A DNA stretch of 59,525 bases, taken from positions 1 to 59,525 of the IMG/VR virus record IMGVR_UViG_3300013126_002454; one strand, given 5' to 3'. The notes under the pieces were generated by a model, which saw nothing but the letters and a program-made list of their open reading frames with translations, did not search any database and was not told the DNA's origin. Numbering within the stretch: position 1 is the first letter of the stretch; each line of letters begins with the position of its first letter. The DNA comes from a virus. Below, in pieces: positions 26,512 to 35,439 of the stretch. The translations under genes were made by a program, and so were the position numbers.

Positions 26512-26706
26512 ATGGCACAATATATCTTACCCGCTGCTCGCAACACTAAAACTGGACAAACTGTAAAACACCAAGATCTCAAAGGTATTCGATACCAGCC
26601 ACATCAGATCACGGAATGCCAGCTCATGGCACAACGACTGGCCAACAATATGACCACTCGTGGCACTGATCTTTGGGTTCCTGTGATTAAAAACTACACT
26701 GCTTGA
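26512..26706 (+). CDS. small conserved phage protein, 64 aa
   Basis: Start at ATG 26512 next to the late promoter. QYILPAARNTKTGQTVKHQD, then a helix and DLWVPVIKNYTA. Small proteins with AQY.LP.ARN...GQ recur in tailed phages and may be virion-associated. Function unknown. Confidence 0.55.
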   Translation: MAQYILPAARNTKTGQTVKHQDLKGIRYQPHQITECQLMAQRLANNMTTRGTDLWVPVIKNYTA

Positions 26707-27141
26707 TTATTTGTACAGATAATTCACAGAAGTTTCGTTTTCTCTGAATACCTCAGCTCCGTTTTTCAGATGGAATTTTCTAGCCATTTCTGTTTTAGGA
26801 CTTAGAGTTACATAAGTTTCTACATCAGGATTGGTATCTCGGATGTGTTGTTGTGCCGCTTGTATCAATTGACGGCCTGCTCCATTGGCATAACTCCAAA
26901 TGCTGTAAAATACTGCTGTATTAGTATGCACTGCTACCTCGGCCAATTCATCCACGCTGTGAGGAATACGTTCAAGAAACTTCACACACGTAACTGCCAA
27001 AGGTTCATCGTTATCACCTTTCAGCACAAAGATCCTGCTGTTCGAATTCACTCGCTGTTCAACGGGAATTTCTGGACGAACTGGATCGTCTTTGATTAGA
27101 TTTAAAAGATTATCCGAAAGATCTTTAATTACATGCAACAT
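26707..27141 (-). CDS. GNAT-family acetyltransferase
   Basis: 144 residues. The acetyl-CoA loop appears as YANGAGRQLIQAAQQHIRD (a R/Q-x-x-G-x-G/A variant), followed by strand VETYVTLSPKTEMARKFHLK and NGAEVFRENETSVNYLYK, the usual C-terminal helix-strand of GNAT enzymes. Related short GNAT proteins are encoded by T4-like marine phages. The substrate is unknown. Late promoter at 27164-27171, ribosome-binding site AAGGAAATAAC. Confidence 0.75.
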   Translation of the reverse strand: MLHVIKDLSDNLLNLIKDDPVRPEIPVEQRVNSNSRIFVLKGDNDEPLAVTCVKFLERIPHSVDELAEVAVHTNTAVFYSIWSYANGAGRQLIQAAQQHIRDTNPDVETYVTLSPKTEMARKFHLKNGAEVFRENETSVNYLYK

Positions 27142-27163
27142 GTTATTTCCTTAATTATATGCG

Positions 27164-27171
27164 TATTTATA
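27164..27171 (-). promoter_or_regulatory. T4-type late promoter TATAAATA
   Basis: Minus-strand TATAAATA, 22 bases before the GNAT start. Perfect late consensus. Confidence 0.65.
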
Positions 27172-27209
27172 TACCAACCAAAAAAACCTATTTTAATAAA
27201 ATGTATAGG

Positions 27210-27238
27210 TTGACCAAATAAATATTATACTGTAAAAT
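27210..27238 (+). promoter_or_regulatory. sigma70-type promoter
   Basis: TTGACC 27210-27215, 17-bp spacer, TAAAAT 27233-27238, ahead of AAAGGAG and the ATG at 27270. Distinct leader from the early family. Confidence 0.55.
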
Positions 27239-27269
27239 ATAATTGTTTACAACTTAAAGGAGTTCAAAT

Positions 27270-27956
27270 ATGTTCGATACTACGTTAGACCAATATGTAA
27301 TTCGTTCTGCTACGCAAATCAATGATGCTATGGGTCGCGTTTATGCACAGATGGGTCTGGCTGTTTTAACGTCCATGATAGTCAGTGCTCTGGTCAGTTC
27401 CAGTCCTGCATTAATGGCTTTATTGTTTGGCACAGCGTTAAAATGGGTAGTGATTTTCGCACCGTTGGTTGCTGTACTGGGTATCAGTCTTGCCTATGAA
27501 AAGATGAGCAAATCCACATTACAGATCTTACTGCACGGATTCGCGGCCCTAATGGGTCTCAGCTTCGCTACTATCTTTATCGTTTACACCCTCGGTAGCA
27601 TTTTTAGCGCATTCATGGGTGCTGCTGTATTGTTTGGCGTCATGAGTTTTTATGGATATTTTACCAAACGAAGTTTAGATAGTTTTGGTAAATTCTTATT
27701 TGTAGGATTGATCGCCATAGTAATTGCCAGCATAGTGAATATCTTTATTGGATCAACTGTGATGCAAATGGTGATCAGTACATTGGCTATCATTATTTTT
27801 CTAGGTTTGACCGCTTATGATACACAGCGAATACGTGAAATGGTCAGCTATGAAAATGATGGCAAGATGGAAATCATGGGTGCCTTAAGTCTTTACTTGA
27901 ATTTTATCAACATCTTCCTGAGCCTACTGCAATTGTTTGGGAATAAAAACGACTGA
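27270..27956 (+). CDS. Bax inhibitor-1 / YccA family membrane protein
   Basis: 228 residues, seven hydrophobic segments. Family signs: N-terminal RVYAQMGLAVLTSMIVSALV, central FITKRSL-like YFTKRSLDSFGKF, and the end LTAYDTQRIRE followed by GALSLYLNFINIFLSLLQLF, matching the BI-1 pattern (YDTQ near the sixth segment, LYLDFINLF). Bacterial members act in the inner membrane and affect protease FtsH and ion leak. In a phage it might modulate membrane stability or lysis timing. It sits alone on the plus strand with its own promoter. Confidence 0.85.
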   Translation: MFDTTLDQYVIRSATQINDAMGRVYAQMGLAVLTSMIVSALVSSSPALMALLFGTALKWVVIFAPLVAVLGISLAYEKMSKSTLQILLHGFAALMGLSFATIFIVYTLGSIFSAFMGAAVLFGVMSFYGYFTKRSLDSFGKFLFVGLIAIVIASIVNIFIGSTVMQMVISTLAIIIFLGLTAYDTQRIREMVSYENDGKMEIMGALSLYLNFINIFLSLLQLFGNKND

Positions 27957-28202
27957 CTACCTCTTCCTGCGCCATGCAGGAAGATTAGCTCTCCATACCA
28001 ACGCAAACTGAAACAGATCTAATTCTGACACAAACTCAACAGTAATGATCTGTCCTTGTCTGTGCTGAGTAAATTTTATCTGAGGATATTGATTTCGTAT
28101 AGATCTAAGTGCGTTTCTAATACGCCGTATCCTGCTCCAGCGTCGATAGGCCAGCACTAGATCTATAGTAATATCATCAAAGATTATTGAAACTGTATCC
28201 AA
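27957..28202 (-). CDS. small basic protein, 81 aa
   Basis: VLAYRRWSRIRRIRNALRSI basic helix, then IKFTQHRQGQIITVEFVSEL. The end (NLPAWRRKR) is encoded by a hairpin CTTCCTGC/GCAGGAAG that may serve convergent termination. No family recognised. Overlaps the next gene upstream by 19 bases. Confidence 0.5.
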   Translation of the reverse strand: MDTVSIIFDDITIDLVLAYRRWSRIRRIRNALRSIRNQYPQIKFTQHRQGQIITVEFVSELDLFQFALVWRANLPAWRRKR

Positions 28203-28384
28203 TATTGGACCCAGAAATAGAATCCTATGCAGATCGCTGCAAACTCAAAGTAATCGCGATAATAGCTCAAGGGTTTAGATTCTTTCTTAGTTTTTTCTTT
28301 GATAGATTCTACTGCCTTGCGGACATTTACGATCTTTGGCTGTGCATACTGCCAGGGTGGTCTAGGTTTATCTGGAAATATCAT
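28184..28384 (-). CDS. small protein with C-terminal membrane helix, 66 aa
   Basis: Pro-rich start MIFPDKPRPPWQYAQP, basic helix VRKAVESIKEKTKKESK, then FEFAAICIGFYFWVQYWIQF as a membrane tail. ATGA overlap with the upstream gene. Function unknown. Confidence 0.55.
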   Translation of the reverse strand: MIFPDKPRPPWQYAQPKIVNVRKAVESIKEKTKKESKPLSYYRDYFEFAAICIGFYFWVQYWIQFQ

Positions 28385-29247
28385 TTTGACGGAGCGATAC
28401 GATTAGCGATACGTTTCTGCGTACCATCGACCTTTTCACGCAAGTTGATAACTTCGTCACGAAGCTCGTTACCGTGTTCTTGACATTCTTGTAAATGCTC
28501 ACCTAGACTATCTGCCAATCCTGCCAAAGCTCGAATCTCTAACTTATTGAGCTCTGCGGCTTTGAGTAAGATATCGGTTTCAGTTTCCGATAATTCTACA
28601 CGCAGACTGTTTCCATCTTGTGTGGCTGAGTTCATCATATCTGCTAGCTCACCATCGAACCAACGAGCATTTTCATCCGATACTTCATCGCAATGTTCTA
28701 ACATGTGATCATTGAGTTCGTAAAAGCGTTCTGATACATCTCCAATAGAACGTATAGCAGCAGCCATCTCCTGAATGATTGCCACCATTTCTTGATTAAC
28801 ATGATTTCGATGATGTAGATAATCTAATTTAGTTTTAGTAATAATCGAATCTTGAAACAACGCCTGCATTGGTGTAGAAGGTTGTAGTTGAGTCAACATC
28901 ATCATACGATTACGATAAACATCATCGGTAGTGCGCATAATCAACTCACGATTACCACCTGCATTGATAGTATAACTCTGCATAGCATCAGTGACGTTTT
29001 CTTCTACGATTGAACGAGCTACTTGCACTTGTGCTACATTGAATTGAACTAATGCTTCGCTGTCCCAGGCACGTCTGGTATTCTTGGCAATCAATTCTTG
29101 TTGCTTTTGAATCTGTTCAGGATCGGCTGATTTAGCCGTACGCTGTTCACGTAAAAAGCGTAGTTCGTCTTGCAGCTCTTTGATCATATCCATTTCGGAT
29201 TTTGTTTCAGGGGCTGCTGCCTGTTCTTTCTTTGTTCTGGCTTGCAT
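28381..29247 (-). CDS. coiled-coil phage protein, 288 aa
   Basis: Almost entirely helical and charged. ETKSEMDMIKELQDELRFLR starts a coiled coil, and similar heptad-like blocks run to the end (NELRDEVINLREKVDGTQKR). No membrane segment or enzyme motif. Strong TAAAGGAG ribosome-binding site. Starts a unit with the two small genes downstream. A structural or scaffolding role is a guess. Confidence 0.65.
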   Translation of the reverse strand: MQARTKKEQAAAPETKSEMDMIKELQDELRFLREQRTAKSADPEQIQKQQELIAKNTRRAWDSEALVQFNVAQVQVARSIVEENVTDAMQSYTINAGGNRELIMRTTDDVYRNRMMMLTQLQPSTPMQALFQDSIITKTKLDYLHHRNHVNQEMVAIIQEMAAAIRSIGDVSERFYELNDHMLEHCDEVSDENARWFDGELADMMNSATQDGNSLRVELSETETDILLKAAELNKLEIRALAGLADSLGEHLQECQEHGNELRDEVINLREKVDGTQKRIANRIAPSK

Positions 29248-29271
29248 CTAAATCTCCTTTAAAGTAGACAG

Positions 29272-29291
29272 AAAAACACTTGAATCAAGTG
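29272..29291 (-). terminator. intrinsic terminator, minus strand
   Basis: Minus-strand CACTTG-ATT-CAAGTG hairpin followed by five T. It would end the 31703-29345 block before the coiled-coil gene. Confidence 0.65.
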
Positions 29292-29344
29292 CGTTTCTGA
29301 AATTGATTTAGGTCCAGCTCAGATCACCTCACACGCAGGGATAT

Positions 29345-30058
29345 TTAGTTAAGAATATTTGATTGTTGTTCTAGACTGAGTTCTTGATCTTCTAGTTCAC
29401 GGATTTTATCCGTGATCTGATCAATAAGCCCTAGATTACGTAGAATTTTGAATACTAGATTTTCTACTGACCATTCACCTGCTCGAGCCAATCCCGCTTT
29501 ACGCATCTGTGTGATTTTATCTTTTACTGTACGTAATTTCTCAAGATCTTTGCTGAGAAGAGCATGTTCGATAGAAGCCAGTATGGCATCTTTCTTGGCT
29601 TCGACTGCTGCATCATCTACTTCTGGTTTGATTTTTCTAGGTTCGACCAACCAGGAATCATTTACTAGACTATATACTCCGGTGCTGTGATGAGGTTCGT
29701 CGGAGCCTTGTACATAACATTCTACCGGAAGTCCTTTGATCGAAATATCGTGCTGCTCACTCCAAAGAGCTTTCTTAGCATTGAATAGTTCTCTCTGTTC
29801 GTCGGTGGGCGTACCGGGAATAATAAGATGTAGGTCCAAATCACTGTATTCTGTCCACGTAAAATTAGCATTTGAACCAGTTATGGTATAATCTTCTACA
29901 TCTAATTCAATACCAACAAAATCTTCAAACGCTCTTGCGATTTCTATCAGTTTTTGTTTGACTTCTAGTTTGAGACGACTGTCTTCCCAAAGTTTGGGAT
30001 TCAATTGTCGATTTACTGTAATGAAGTCGTGATCTTCGTTTAATTCTCTTAGACGCAT
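29345..30058 (-). CDS. nucleotidyltransferase-superfamily protein
   Basis: 237 residues. TITGSNANFTWTEYSDLDLHL is the Pol-beta-type nucleotidyltransferase signature (GS, then two Asp in SDLDLHL). The C-terminal half is helical. The opening MRLRELNEDHDFITVN resembles the start of the gene at 1004-1492. Such phage proteins are common in T4-like genomes; substrate unknown. The third catalytic acidic residue may be in PVECYVQG but cannot be fixed. Confidence 0.7.
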   Translation of the reverse strand: MRLRELNEDHDFITVNRQLNPKLWEDSRLKLEVKQKLIEIARAFEDFVGIELDVEDYTITGSNANFTWTEYSDLDLHLIIPGTPTDEQRELFNAKKALWSEQHDISIKGLPVECYVQGSDEPHHSTGVYSLVNDSWLVEPRKIKPEVDDAAVEAKKDAILASIEHALLSKDLEKLRTVKDKITQMRKAGLARAGEWSVENLVFKILRNLGLIDQITDKIRELEDQELSLEQQSNILN

Positions 30059-30061
30059 TCA

Positions 30062-30301
30062 TTATTTAGCCCACATCAAATGATAATTTAACAATGTGTG
30101 TTCGTCATAGAATTCCGCTATTAGCTTGTATTCCTGATCAACTTTATCCACCACTAACTGGCATTTATCTTTAGGCTGTCTAACGATCCAATTAATCAAA
30201 TCAGTGCCTACTTTTTTATGTACTTTGGGCCAATCAATTTCTATTGTATCTGGCTCAGCCTTAAATCGCCAGTTGTACAATTCTAATCTATCATTCTTCA
30301 T
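30062..30301 (-). CDS. conserved T4-like protein, 79 aa
   Basis: LYNWRFKAEPDTIEIDWPKV, then KVGTDLINWIVRQPKDKCQL and ending LLNYHLMWAK. Immediately follows the helicase gene, overlapping it by 11 bases, as does a similar small gene in T4-like marine phages. Function unknown. Confidence 0.6.
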   Translation of the reverse strand: MKNDRLELYNWRFKAEPDTIEIDWPKVHKKVGTDLINWIVRQPKDKCQLVVDKVDQEYKLIAEFYDEHTLLNYHLMWAK

Positions 30302-31703
30302 CTGTATTCATACTGTTTAAAATCTCGCGCAATTTTGTACTTTCAACTTGTGCTCTAACTTTTGGTGCCGTAGATCCTTCTCTTGGATCTTCACGTTGTA
30401 TTTCAGTTTTACGCTTAATTGTATCTATAATACTGCTTGATCCTCGACTTGCGCCGTTGTGGCTTTCTTGTTCATCTTCTGGAAGATCGCTGATCTTTAA
30501 TGTTTCTAGATTGAACTCTAGATCAACCTTTTGACCTACACCACTAGATGAACGAGTCTTCATCAATTGTATTTGATATCTGCCACGTTCTCGCATGGCT
30601 CGGCTGGTAAAAATACCAAACACGTTATCTGCTGTTTGAATCTTACTTAGACCACCGGAAATATGACTATGATCAAACTCAACTTCTTCAACTGCTCCTC
30701 TATTTAATTGTGAAGCTGTTACGAGTATACAATTTTTTTCTACTGCAAGATTCCTTAGTTCTTCTGATACATATTTGTCTTTGATGAATAGATCTGCAGG
30801 AGATATCTTTCGACTCATTGGCATCAATAAATCTAGATAGTCAACTAATAGTACATCTACTCTTCGACCTGTTTTAATTTCATACTCTTTGAGATAAGCA
30901 CGAAGATCGTTGGCGGTCTTACCACTAGGCATATACTTGATCTGCAATGATCCTGACTTCTTACCAATGATACGAACTTTCATTTCGACATCGTCGAGAT
31001 CTTTAAAGATCTCTTTAGTTGGGATACCTGTAGTCATAGCGTCAATACGCATTGCTACTAGATCTTCGGAAAGTTCTAAAGTTAGATAGACAACATTGAG
31101 TCCTTGCAAGCACCAGTTAACACCTAGGTTGGCAAGGAATAGAGATTTTCCTGCACCGCTACCACCAGCAAAAATATTAAGCTCGCCGCGATTCATACCT
31201 CCAAACAGTCTGCGATCTAAACTAGGCCAACCTGTTGATATTTGACCATTTTTATCTTTAATTCTAAGTAATCTTTGTCTAGGATCTTCAAAATAATCAG
31301 TGCCCATATCCTTCGTAAGACTGATCTGCACTGCTTCTTTGATCTTTGTTTCTACCTGTCCATAATCTTTCTTTTCTAATAAATCTGCCGATTCAATAAT
31401 AGCACGTTCCAATGCTTTATGTCTAATAAATGATTCAAATTCATCCATTAGCCAATCATTATGTCCTTCTTTTATTTCTTCTGGTTTTTTCAGATCAACT
31501 CTACAACTGGCATTTACCATATCATATTCAGGTAGTACAGAATATTCTTTAGCATATGCGTTTATGAATTCGGCAGCATCTTGTAGTTTGCGATCAAATA
31601 ATGTATGATCAAAAATACCTTGACATCGAACGAATATCTCAGCATCCGCTAACATCAGTTCAAGATATAATTTTTGTATTTCGTATCCGTAATCTTTTAT
31701 CAT
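30291..31703 (-). CDS. 41: replicative DNA helicase, gp41 / DnaB type
   Basis: 470 residues. The N-terminal helical domain is followed by a RecA-like core: Walker A NIFAGGSGAGKSLFLA near residue 177, then the motif 1a-type LNVVYLTLELSEDLVAMRID, Walker B VDVLLVDYLDLLMP near 275, and the DnaB-type QLNRGAVEEVEFDHSHISGG. The length and layout match T4 gp41, the hexameric 5'-3' helicase of the primosome. The primase gene lies two genes upstream, separated by the carbamoyltransferase. Confidence 0.92.
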   Translation of the reverse strand: MIKDYGYEIQKLYLELMLADAEIFVRCQGIFDHTLFDRKLQDAAEFINAYAKEYSVLPEYDMVNASCRVDLKKPEEIKEGHNDWLMDEFESFIRHKALERAIIESADLLEKKDYGQVETKIKEAVQISLTKDMGTDYFEDPRQRLLRIKDKNGQISTGWPSLDRRLFGGMNRGELNIFAGGSGAGKSLFLANLGVNWCLQGLNVVYLTLELSEDLVAMRIDAMTTGIPTKEIFKDLDDVEMKVRIIGKKSGSLQIKYMPSGKTANDLRAYLKEYEIKTGRRVDVLLVDYLDLLMPMSRKISPADLFIKDKYVSEELRNLAVEKNCILVTASQLNRGAVEEVEFDHSHISGGLSKIQTADNVFGIFTSRAMRERGRYQIQLMKTRSSSGVGQKVDLEFNLETLKISDLPEDEQESHNGASRGSSSIIDTIKRKTEIQREDPREGSTAPKVRAQVESTKLREILNSMNTDEE

Positions 31704-31720
31704 AGTAATTATTATACATT

Positions 31721-33193
31721 CTAATTAAACACAGGTAAACCATAGATTTTAGACCAAGTAAAAGAATCGCCGATATCATTCACCATAGGTTGCCCTTTCA
31801 CATTCAAACTAGTGTTCAGCAACATAGGACATCCGGTCTTTTCGTACCAAATTTCTAAAAGTTTTCTAAATTCATGATTATCATTTTTGCCAACAGTTTG
31901 TATTCTGCTAGATCCGTCTTTGTGTACTATAGCAGGAAATTTTTCTGGGTATTTACAGTTAACTACAAATTGCATAAATGGGCTTTTATTATTAGGCATA
32001 CAAAAAAATTTCTCAGCATGTTCTTCTAAAATTGCAGGCGCGAATGGTCTAAATTGCTCTCTTTGTTTTATATTATTCACTACTTCTTTTATATTGGGAT
32101 CTCTTGGATCTGCAAGTAAACTTCTATTCCCTAACGCCCTGGGACCAAATTCTGCACGGCCTCTAGCTACTCCGCAGATTTTATTTTTTAATAAATGATC
32201 TACTATCTGTTGATTTGAAGTCTTAGGTGTTATATTTGTTCCTAAAAGCGGTGTAAAATTTTTTATATGTTTTTTGTGGTGGGCTAATACTGCACCAATA
32301 CTACTGCCATTATCACCGGGTGCCGGTGGGATCCATACATTGTTAAAATAATCAAAGGCTATTGGATTCGCAACACAATTAAGGGCACAACCACCGCCTA
32401 AAATTAAATTATTACTAGGAACAAGTTCTCTTGCTATCTGTAATATTCTTGTAAATGATTGTTCGTATATAAACTGTGTAGCTGCGGCAATATCAAATTT
32501 GTCTTGTTCTGATCGTAAATCAGGAGCCCACCAATCACATCCTCGATGTAAATTATGTTTGAACATAATAGGACGATGTGCTTCTGCATGAGGAAAAATA
32601 ATAAAATCGTCAACTATTCTTTTATAAAGGCGTTTTCGATCTCCGTAGGCAGACATTCCCATCAAGATATATTCTTCCTCGTTTGGTTTAAGATTACATC
32701 TTTTGGTCATAGCACTATAAAACAACCCTAGACTATCTGGATATGCACAGCTATAAATTTTTTTTAAACTAGTACCCTGTGCTCGCCAAATAGTTAATGT
32801 TTCAAATTCTCCAATGGCATCTATGATGACAATACAGGCAGAATCAAAAGGGCTGGTAAAATATGCTCCTGCTGCGTGAGTATGATGGTGTTTATATGTA
32901 GTAATAGGAGAATAGATTTCATATTTTGCAAGATACCGTTTAACACTATTATCTTGCCATCCTTGGCCGGCAAATAGTTGTCGTAAAGTTTTTAACCAAG
33001 GTTTTTCATACCAGCATATAAGATCTGGAGATCCCCCAGTCATTCTCGCATATTCAATTAGATCATCATTTAAATGAGGATCGTTTTTTATTTTGCTAAA
33101 TCGTTCAGAATCACTAGCAAATAATAAATTGCTATCTTCAAATACGGCTAATGAAGCATTGTGACTATTAGCTGATATTCCCCAAGTAATCAT
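31721..33193 (-). CDS. carbamoyltransferase, NodU/TobZ family
   Basis: 490 residues. N-terminal ISANSHNASLAVFEDSNLLF and HHHTHAAGAYFTSPFDSACI match the YrdC-like/kinase-fold part that makes carbamoyl-adenylate. The C-terminal ARGRAEFGPRALGNRSLLAD is the family signature, followed by REQFRPFAPAI and NTSLNVKGQP. This family carbamoylates sugars or antibiotic glycans from carbamoyl phosphate and ATP. In T4-like marine phages it is a known auxiliary gene. Here it sits between helicase and primase. Carbamoylation of a phage or host glycan is inferred. Slightly shorter than TobZ (about 570 aa). Confidence 0.9.
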   Translation of the reverse strand: MITWGISANSHNASLAVFEDSNLLFASDSERFSKIKNDPHLNDDLIEYARMTGGSPDLICWYEKPWLKTLRQLFAGQGWQDNSVKRYLAKYEIYSPITTYKHHHTHAAGAYFTSPFDSACIVIIDAIGEFETLTIWRAQGTSLKKIYSCAYPDSLGLFYSAMTKRCNLKPNEEEYILMGMSAYGDRKRLYKRIVDDFIIFPHAEAHRPIMFKHNLHRGCDWWAPDLRSEQDKFDIAAATQFIYEQSFTRILQIARELVPSNNLILGGGCALNCVANPIAFDYFNNVWIPPAPGDNGSSIGAVLAHHKKHIKNFTPLLGTNITPKTSNQQIVDHLLKNKICGVARGRAEFGPRALGNRSLLADPRDPNIKEVVNNIKQREQFRPFAPAILEEHAEKFFCMPNNKSPFMQFVVNCKYPEKFPAIVHKDGSSRIQTVGKNDNHEFRKLLEIWYEKTGCPMLLNTSLNVKGQPMVNDIGDSFTWSKIYGLPVFN

Positions 33194-33303
33194 TTATATA
33201 TAAAAGGGTCTCTTTTTCTAAGTTCTTTTAATTTTTTTTGTAATTTGTAGTAATCAATCAATTTTGTAATAGGTGATATTAATATTCTAAAAATTTTTCT
33301 CAT
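33190..33303 (-). CDS. small basic protein, 37 aa
   Basis: MRKIFRILISPITKLIDYYK then LQKKLKELRKRDPFIYK. Short but plausible: it overlaps the primase end by 17 bases and the next start by four (ATGA), and its ending KKRDPFIY type resembles a tiny protein in T4-like marine phages. Amphipathic, probably helical. Function unknown. Confidence 0.6.
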   Translation of the reverse strand: MRKIFRILISPITKLIDYYKLQKKLKELRKRDPFIYK

Positions 33304-34318
33304 ATTGTAATCTCTTTATCAATTGTTTTTTCTGCATAGTGATTTTAATATCTCCTTGTTGAGAAGTTTTTATAATATCAACTACAGTAAATAATTTTCC
33401 ATATTTTTGAACAGCCTCAGCAACATCTTTTACATCTGATCCCCATGTAGGAAAAGCCACTGACCAATTGTAATACATAGCTTTATCTATTAATTGTAAA
33501 CCGGCAGAATCTTGGTCGGGTATTACTATTACCTCTGCACCTAAGCTGTTAATGATTCTAGCCTGTTGATCTGCAATATCATTAGTAAGCAGAGCGACTC
33601 CATTAATTGAAAGAGCATCGAACGGCCCTTCACATACAAATATATACTTTTGATCTTCTTTTTGTTTATCAAAATTGAAAACAAAATGAGGATGTTGATC
33701 TGATATGTATTTGGGTTTTCCGTCTGTAATTTTTCTAGCAGTATTGCCTACTATGCGTCCTTGCCATCGAAAAGGCACAATGACTCTGTCGATATATCCT
33801 GGAGTTGGGCTCCAGTAAAAATCATATTCAAAGGGATTGTCATATCCTCTGTTCATTAGGTATCGTAATACTTCAATAAACTGAGATCCTATTTGTTCTT
33901 TTATTTCGCCTTCGATAATATTGCTCCAATCCATCAAACTCATTGAGTATTCGGGTAAGGCTTTATCTTCAAAATCTACCTTAGCTATGTATTCCTGTTC
34001 TTGAAAATCTTCAGCCTCAGTTTTTAATGCTTCAAACACCATTTGTTTGATAACATCTTCACCGGCTCCCATCCATCGACTTAGGCTTTTCATCTTTTCG
34101 CCAAACGGTGATCCGGGTTGCCACCCTGTAGAGAATTTACAGTTGAAACAATTATAGACTATGCCGTTGCCGTCAAATCGAAGGCCACCCCGTTTACGAG
34201 TATCTGGACTATGGCCGCGATGCTGGCAACAGGGTGCATTGAATGATGTCCACCCAGACGGGCTTTGTTTTGATCTTGATGGTAAAAGAGAACAAAATTT
34301 ATCTACGACTAATGTCAT
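33287..34318 (-). CDS. 61: DNA primase, gp61 / DnaG type
   Basis: 343 residues. N-terminal zinc site: NAPCCQHRGH then YNCFNCKF (C-x2-H and C-x2-C). A TOPRIM domain follows: YIFVCEGPFDALSINGVALL (catalytic Glu) and VIVIPDQDSAG (Asp pair). Length matches T4 gp61 (342 aa). Works with the gp41-like helicase to lay down RNA primers. Expressed from the minus-strand core. Confidence 0.9.
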   Translation of the reverse strand: MTLVVDKFCSLLPSRSKQSPSGWTSFNAPCCQHRGHSPDTRKRGGLRFDGNGIVYNCFNCKFSTGWQPGSPFGEKMKSLSRWMGAGEDVIKQMVFEALKTEAEDFQEQEYIAKVDFEDKALPEYSMSLMDWSNIIEGEIKEQIGSQFIEVLRYLMNRGYDNPFEYDFYWSPTPGYIDRVIVPFRWQGRIVGNTARKITDGKPKYISDQHPHFVFNFDKQKEDQKYIFVCEGPFDALSINGVALLTNDIADQQARIINSLGAEVIVIPDQDSAGLQLIDKAMYYNWSVAFPTWGSDVKDVAEAVQKYGKLFTVVDIIKTSQQGDIKITMQKKQLIKRLQYEKNF

Positions 34319-34330
34319 AGATATATTGTA

Positions 34331-35410
34331 CTATCTATAAAGTATCTTGTCAATAGTTCCAATTTCAGATGCTGTTCCGGACAGAATAAAAGTTTTAACT
34401 CCCGGATAAGATAATCCGGACCAAGTTATACTAGTAACTTTACCATCTCCGTCTACACCAGCTACTGTGATAGTTAAATCGTTCGTATCTAATTCTCCAC
34501 CCAATTTATTACCTTCTATGGTAATTACGTTGCCTACGGTGTAGGATGTTCCTCCTATATATATTTCAACATCGTAAGTGAAATCCATGTTTTGATTAAT
34601 AACAAATGATGCGGTATTAGACGATCCTGTCGGAATGTGTTTAATCCTAAACCAATTATATTTGCCAACAATATTTTTAAACGATTCTGTTTCTAAATCA
34701 ACAGAAACTATATCTATCCATTTTGATTCTCTAGGTGTGGCTCCTTGATTATCAGAATTACCTTGAATGACAACTGAACCTGTATAATTTGTGCTATAGA
34801 ATTGAAAGGTATGTAAAGCATTGCCGGTTTTCGAGAACGGTTTAGCATCTATTATCGAACTAGTAAACCATTTCGGAGTCGAATCTCCTGTAGTGAAAGG
34901 ATTTGTATAATTGAAAGCACCAATAATTAGACTAGTATCAACGTCTCCATATACATCTCCAGAAATTTCTAATGTTCCCACAGCATCGTATTGACTATCC
35001 ATATAAAGAGGAATTTTAGAATTTACTACATAGTCGGTTGAATCTACAGTTGTTCTTATTTCTTTAATTATACTGTAATTGTAAAATCCATTGGTGATAT
35101 CTAATAGTTCAGTATCAGTTAAAATTACGGTACATTTTCCAGTTGTTAGATCCATTGCCGTACAATCTTTCTTTAACACTAATTTTTTTTCATCTCTAGA
35201 AATAAGATTAAATACCAATATAGAGCCATTAATGTTGCTGGTTTTTTGATCTGGGTTTCTAACCTGAATATCGATGCGATTATCAACGCCTCTATATATT
35301 TTAAGATTGCGATTATACACTCTGCGATACCTCTCCGTTGGCCAAGATCCTAGCATTTCTGTGTATACGTCTAATTTATTAAAGTATAAATAAACTGGAT
35401 TATATTGCAT
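34331..35410 (-). CDS. virion structural protein of T4-like marine phages
   Basis: 359 residues, beta-rich with Thr/Ser/Asn/Gly bias. The opening (YNPVYLYFNKLDVYTEMLGS, then ERYRRVYNRNLKIYRGVDNR) is a recognisable start of baseplate or tail-associated proteins of T4-like marine phages, and the middle reads as repeated jelly-roll-like strands. No enzyme motif. It stands alone among replication genes with its own late promoter at 35430-35437, consistent with late expression. Confidence 0.65.
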   Translation of the reverse strand: MQYNPVYLYFNKLDVYTEMLGSWPTERYRRVYNRNLKIYRGVDNRIDIQVRNPDQKTSNINGSILVFNLISRDEKKLVLKKDCTAMDLTTGKCTVILTDTELLDITNGFYNYSIIKEIRTTVDSTDYVVNSKIPLYMDSQYDAVGTLEISGDVYGDVDTSLIIGAFNYTNPFTTGDSTPKWFTSSIIDAKPFSKTGNALHTFQFYSTNYTGSVVIQGNSDNQGATPRESKWIDIVSVDLETESFKNIVGKYNWFRIKHIPTGSSNTASFVINQNMDFTYDVEIYIGGTSYTVGNVITIEGNKLGGELDTNDLTITVAGVDGDGKVTSITWSGLSYPGVKTFILSGTASEIGTIDKILYR

Positions 35411-35429
35411 TTTGTCGGACCTTTAGCTT

Positions 35430-35437
35430 TATTTATC
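35430..35437 (-). promoter_or_regulatory. T4-type late promoter GATAAATA
   Basis: Minus-strand GATAAATA, 19 bases before the structural gene start at 35410. Confidence 0.6.
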
Positions 35438-35439
35438 GA

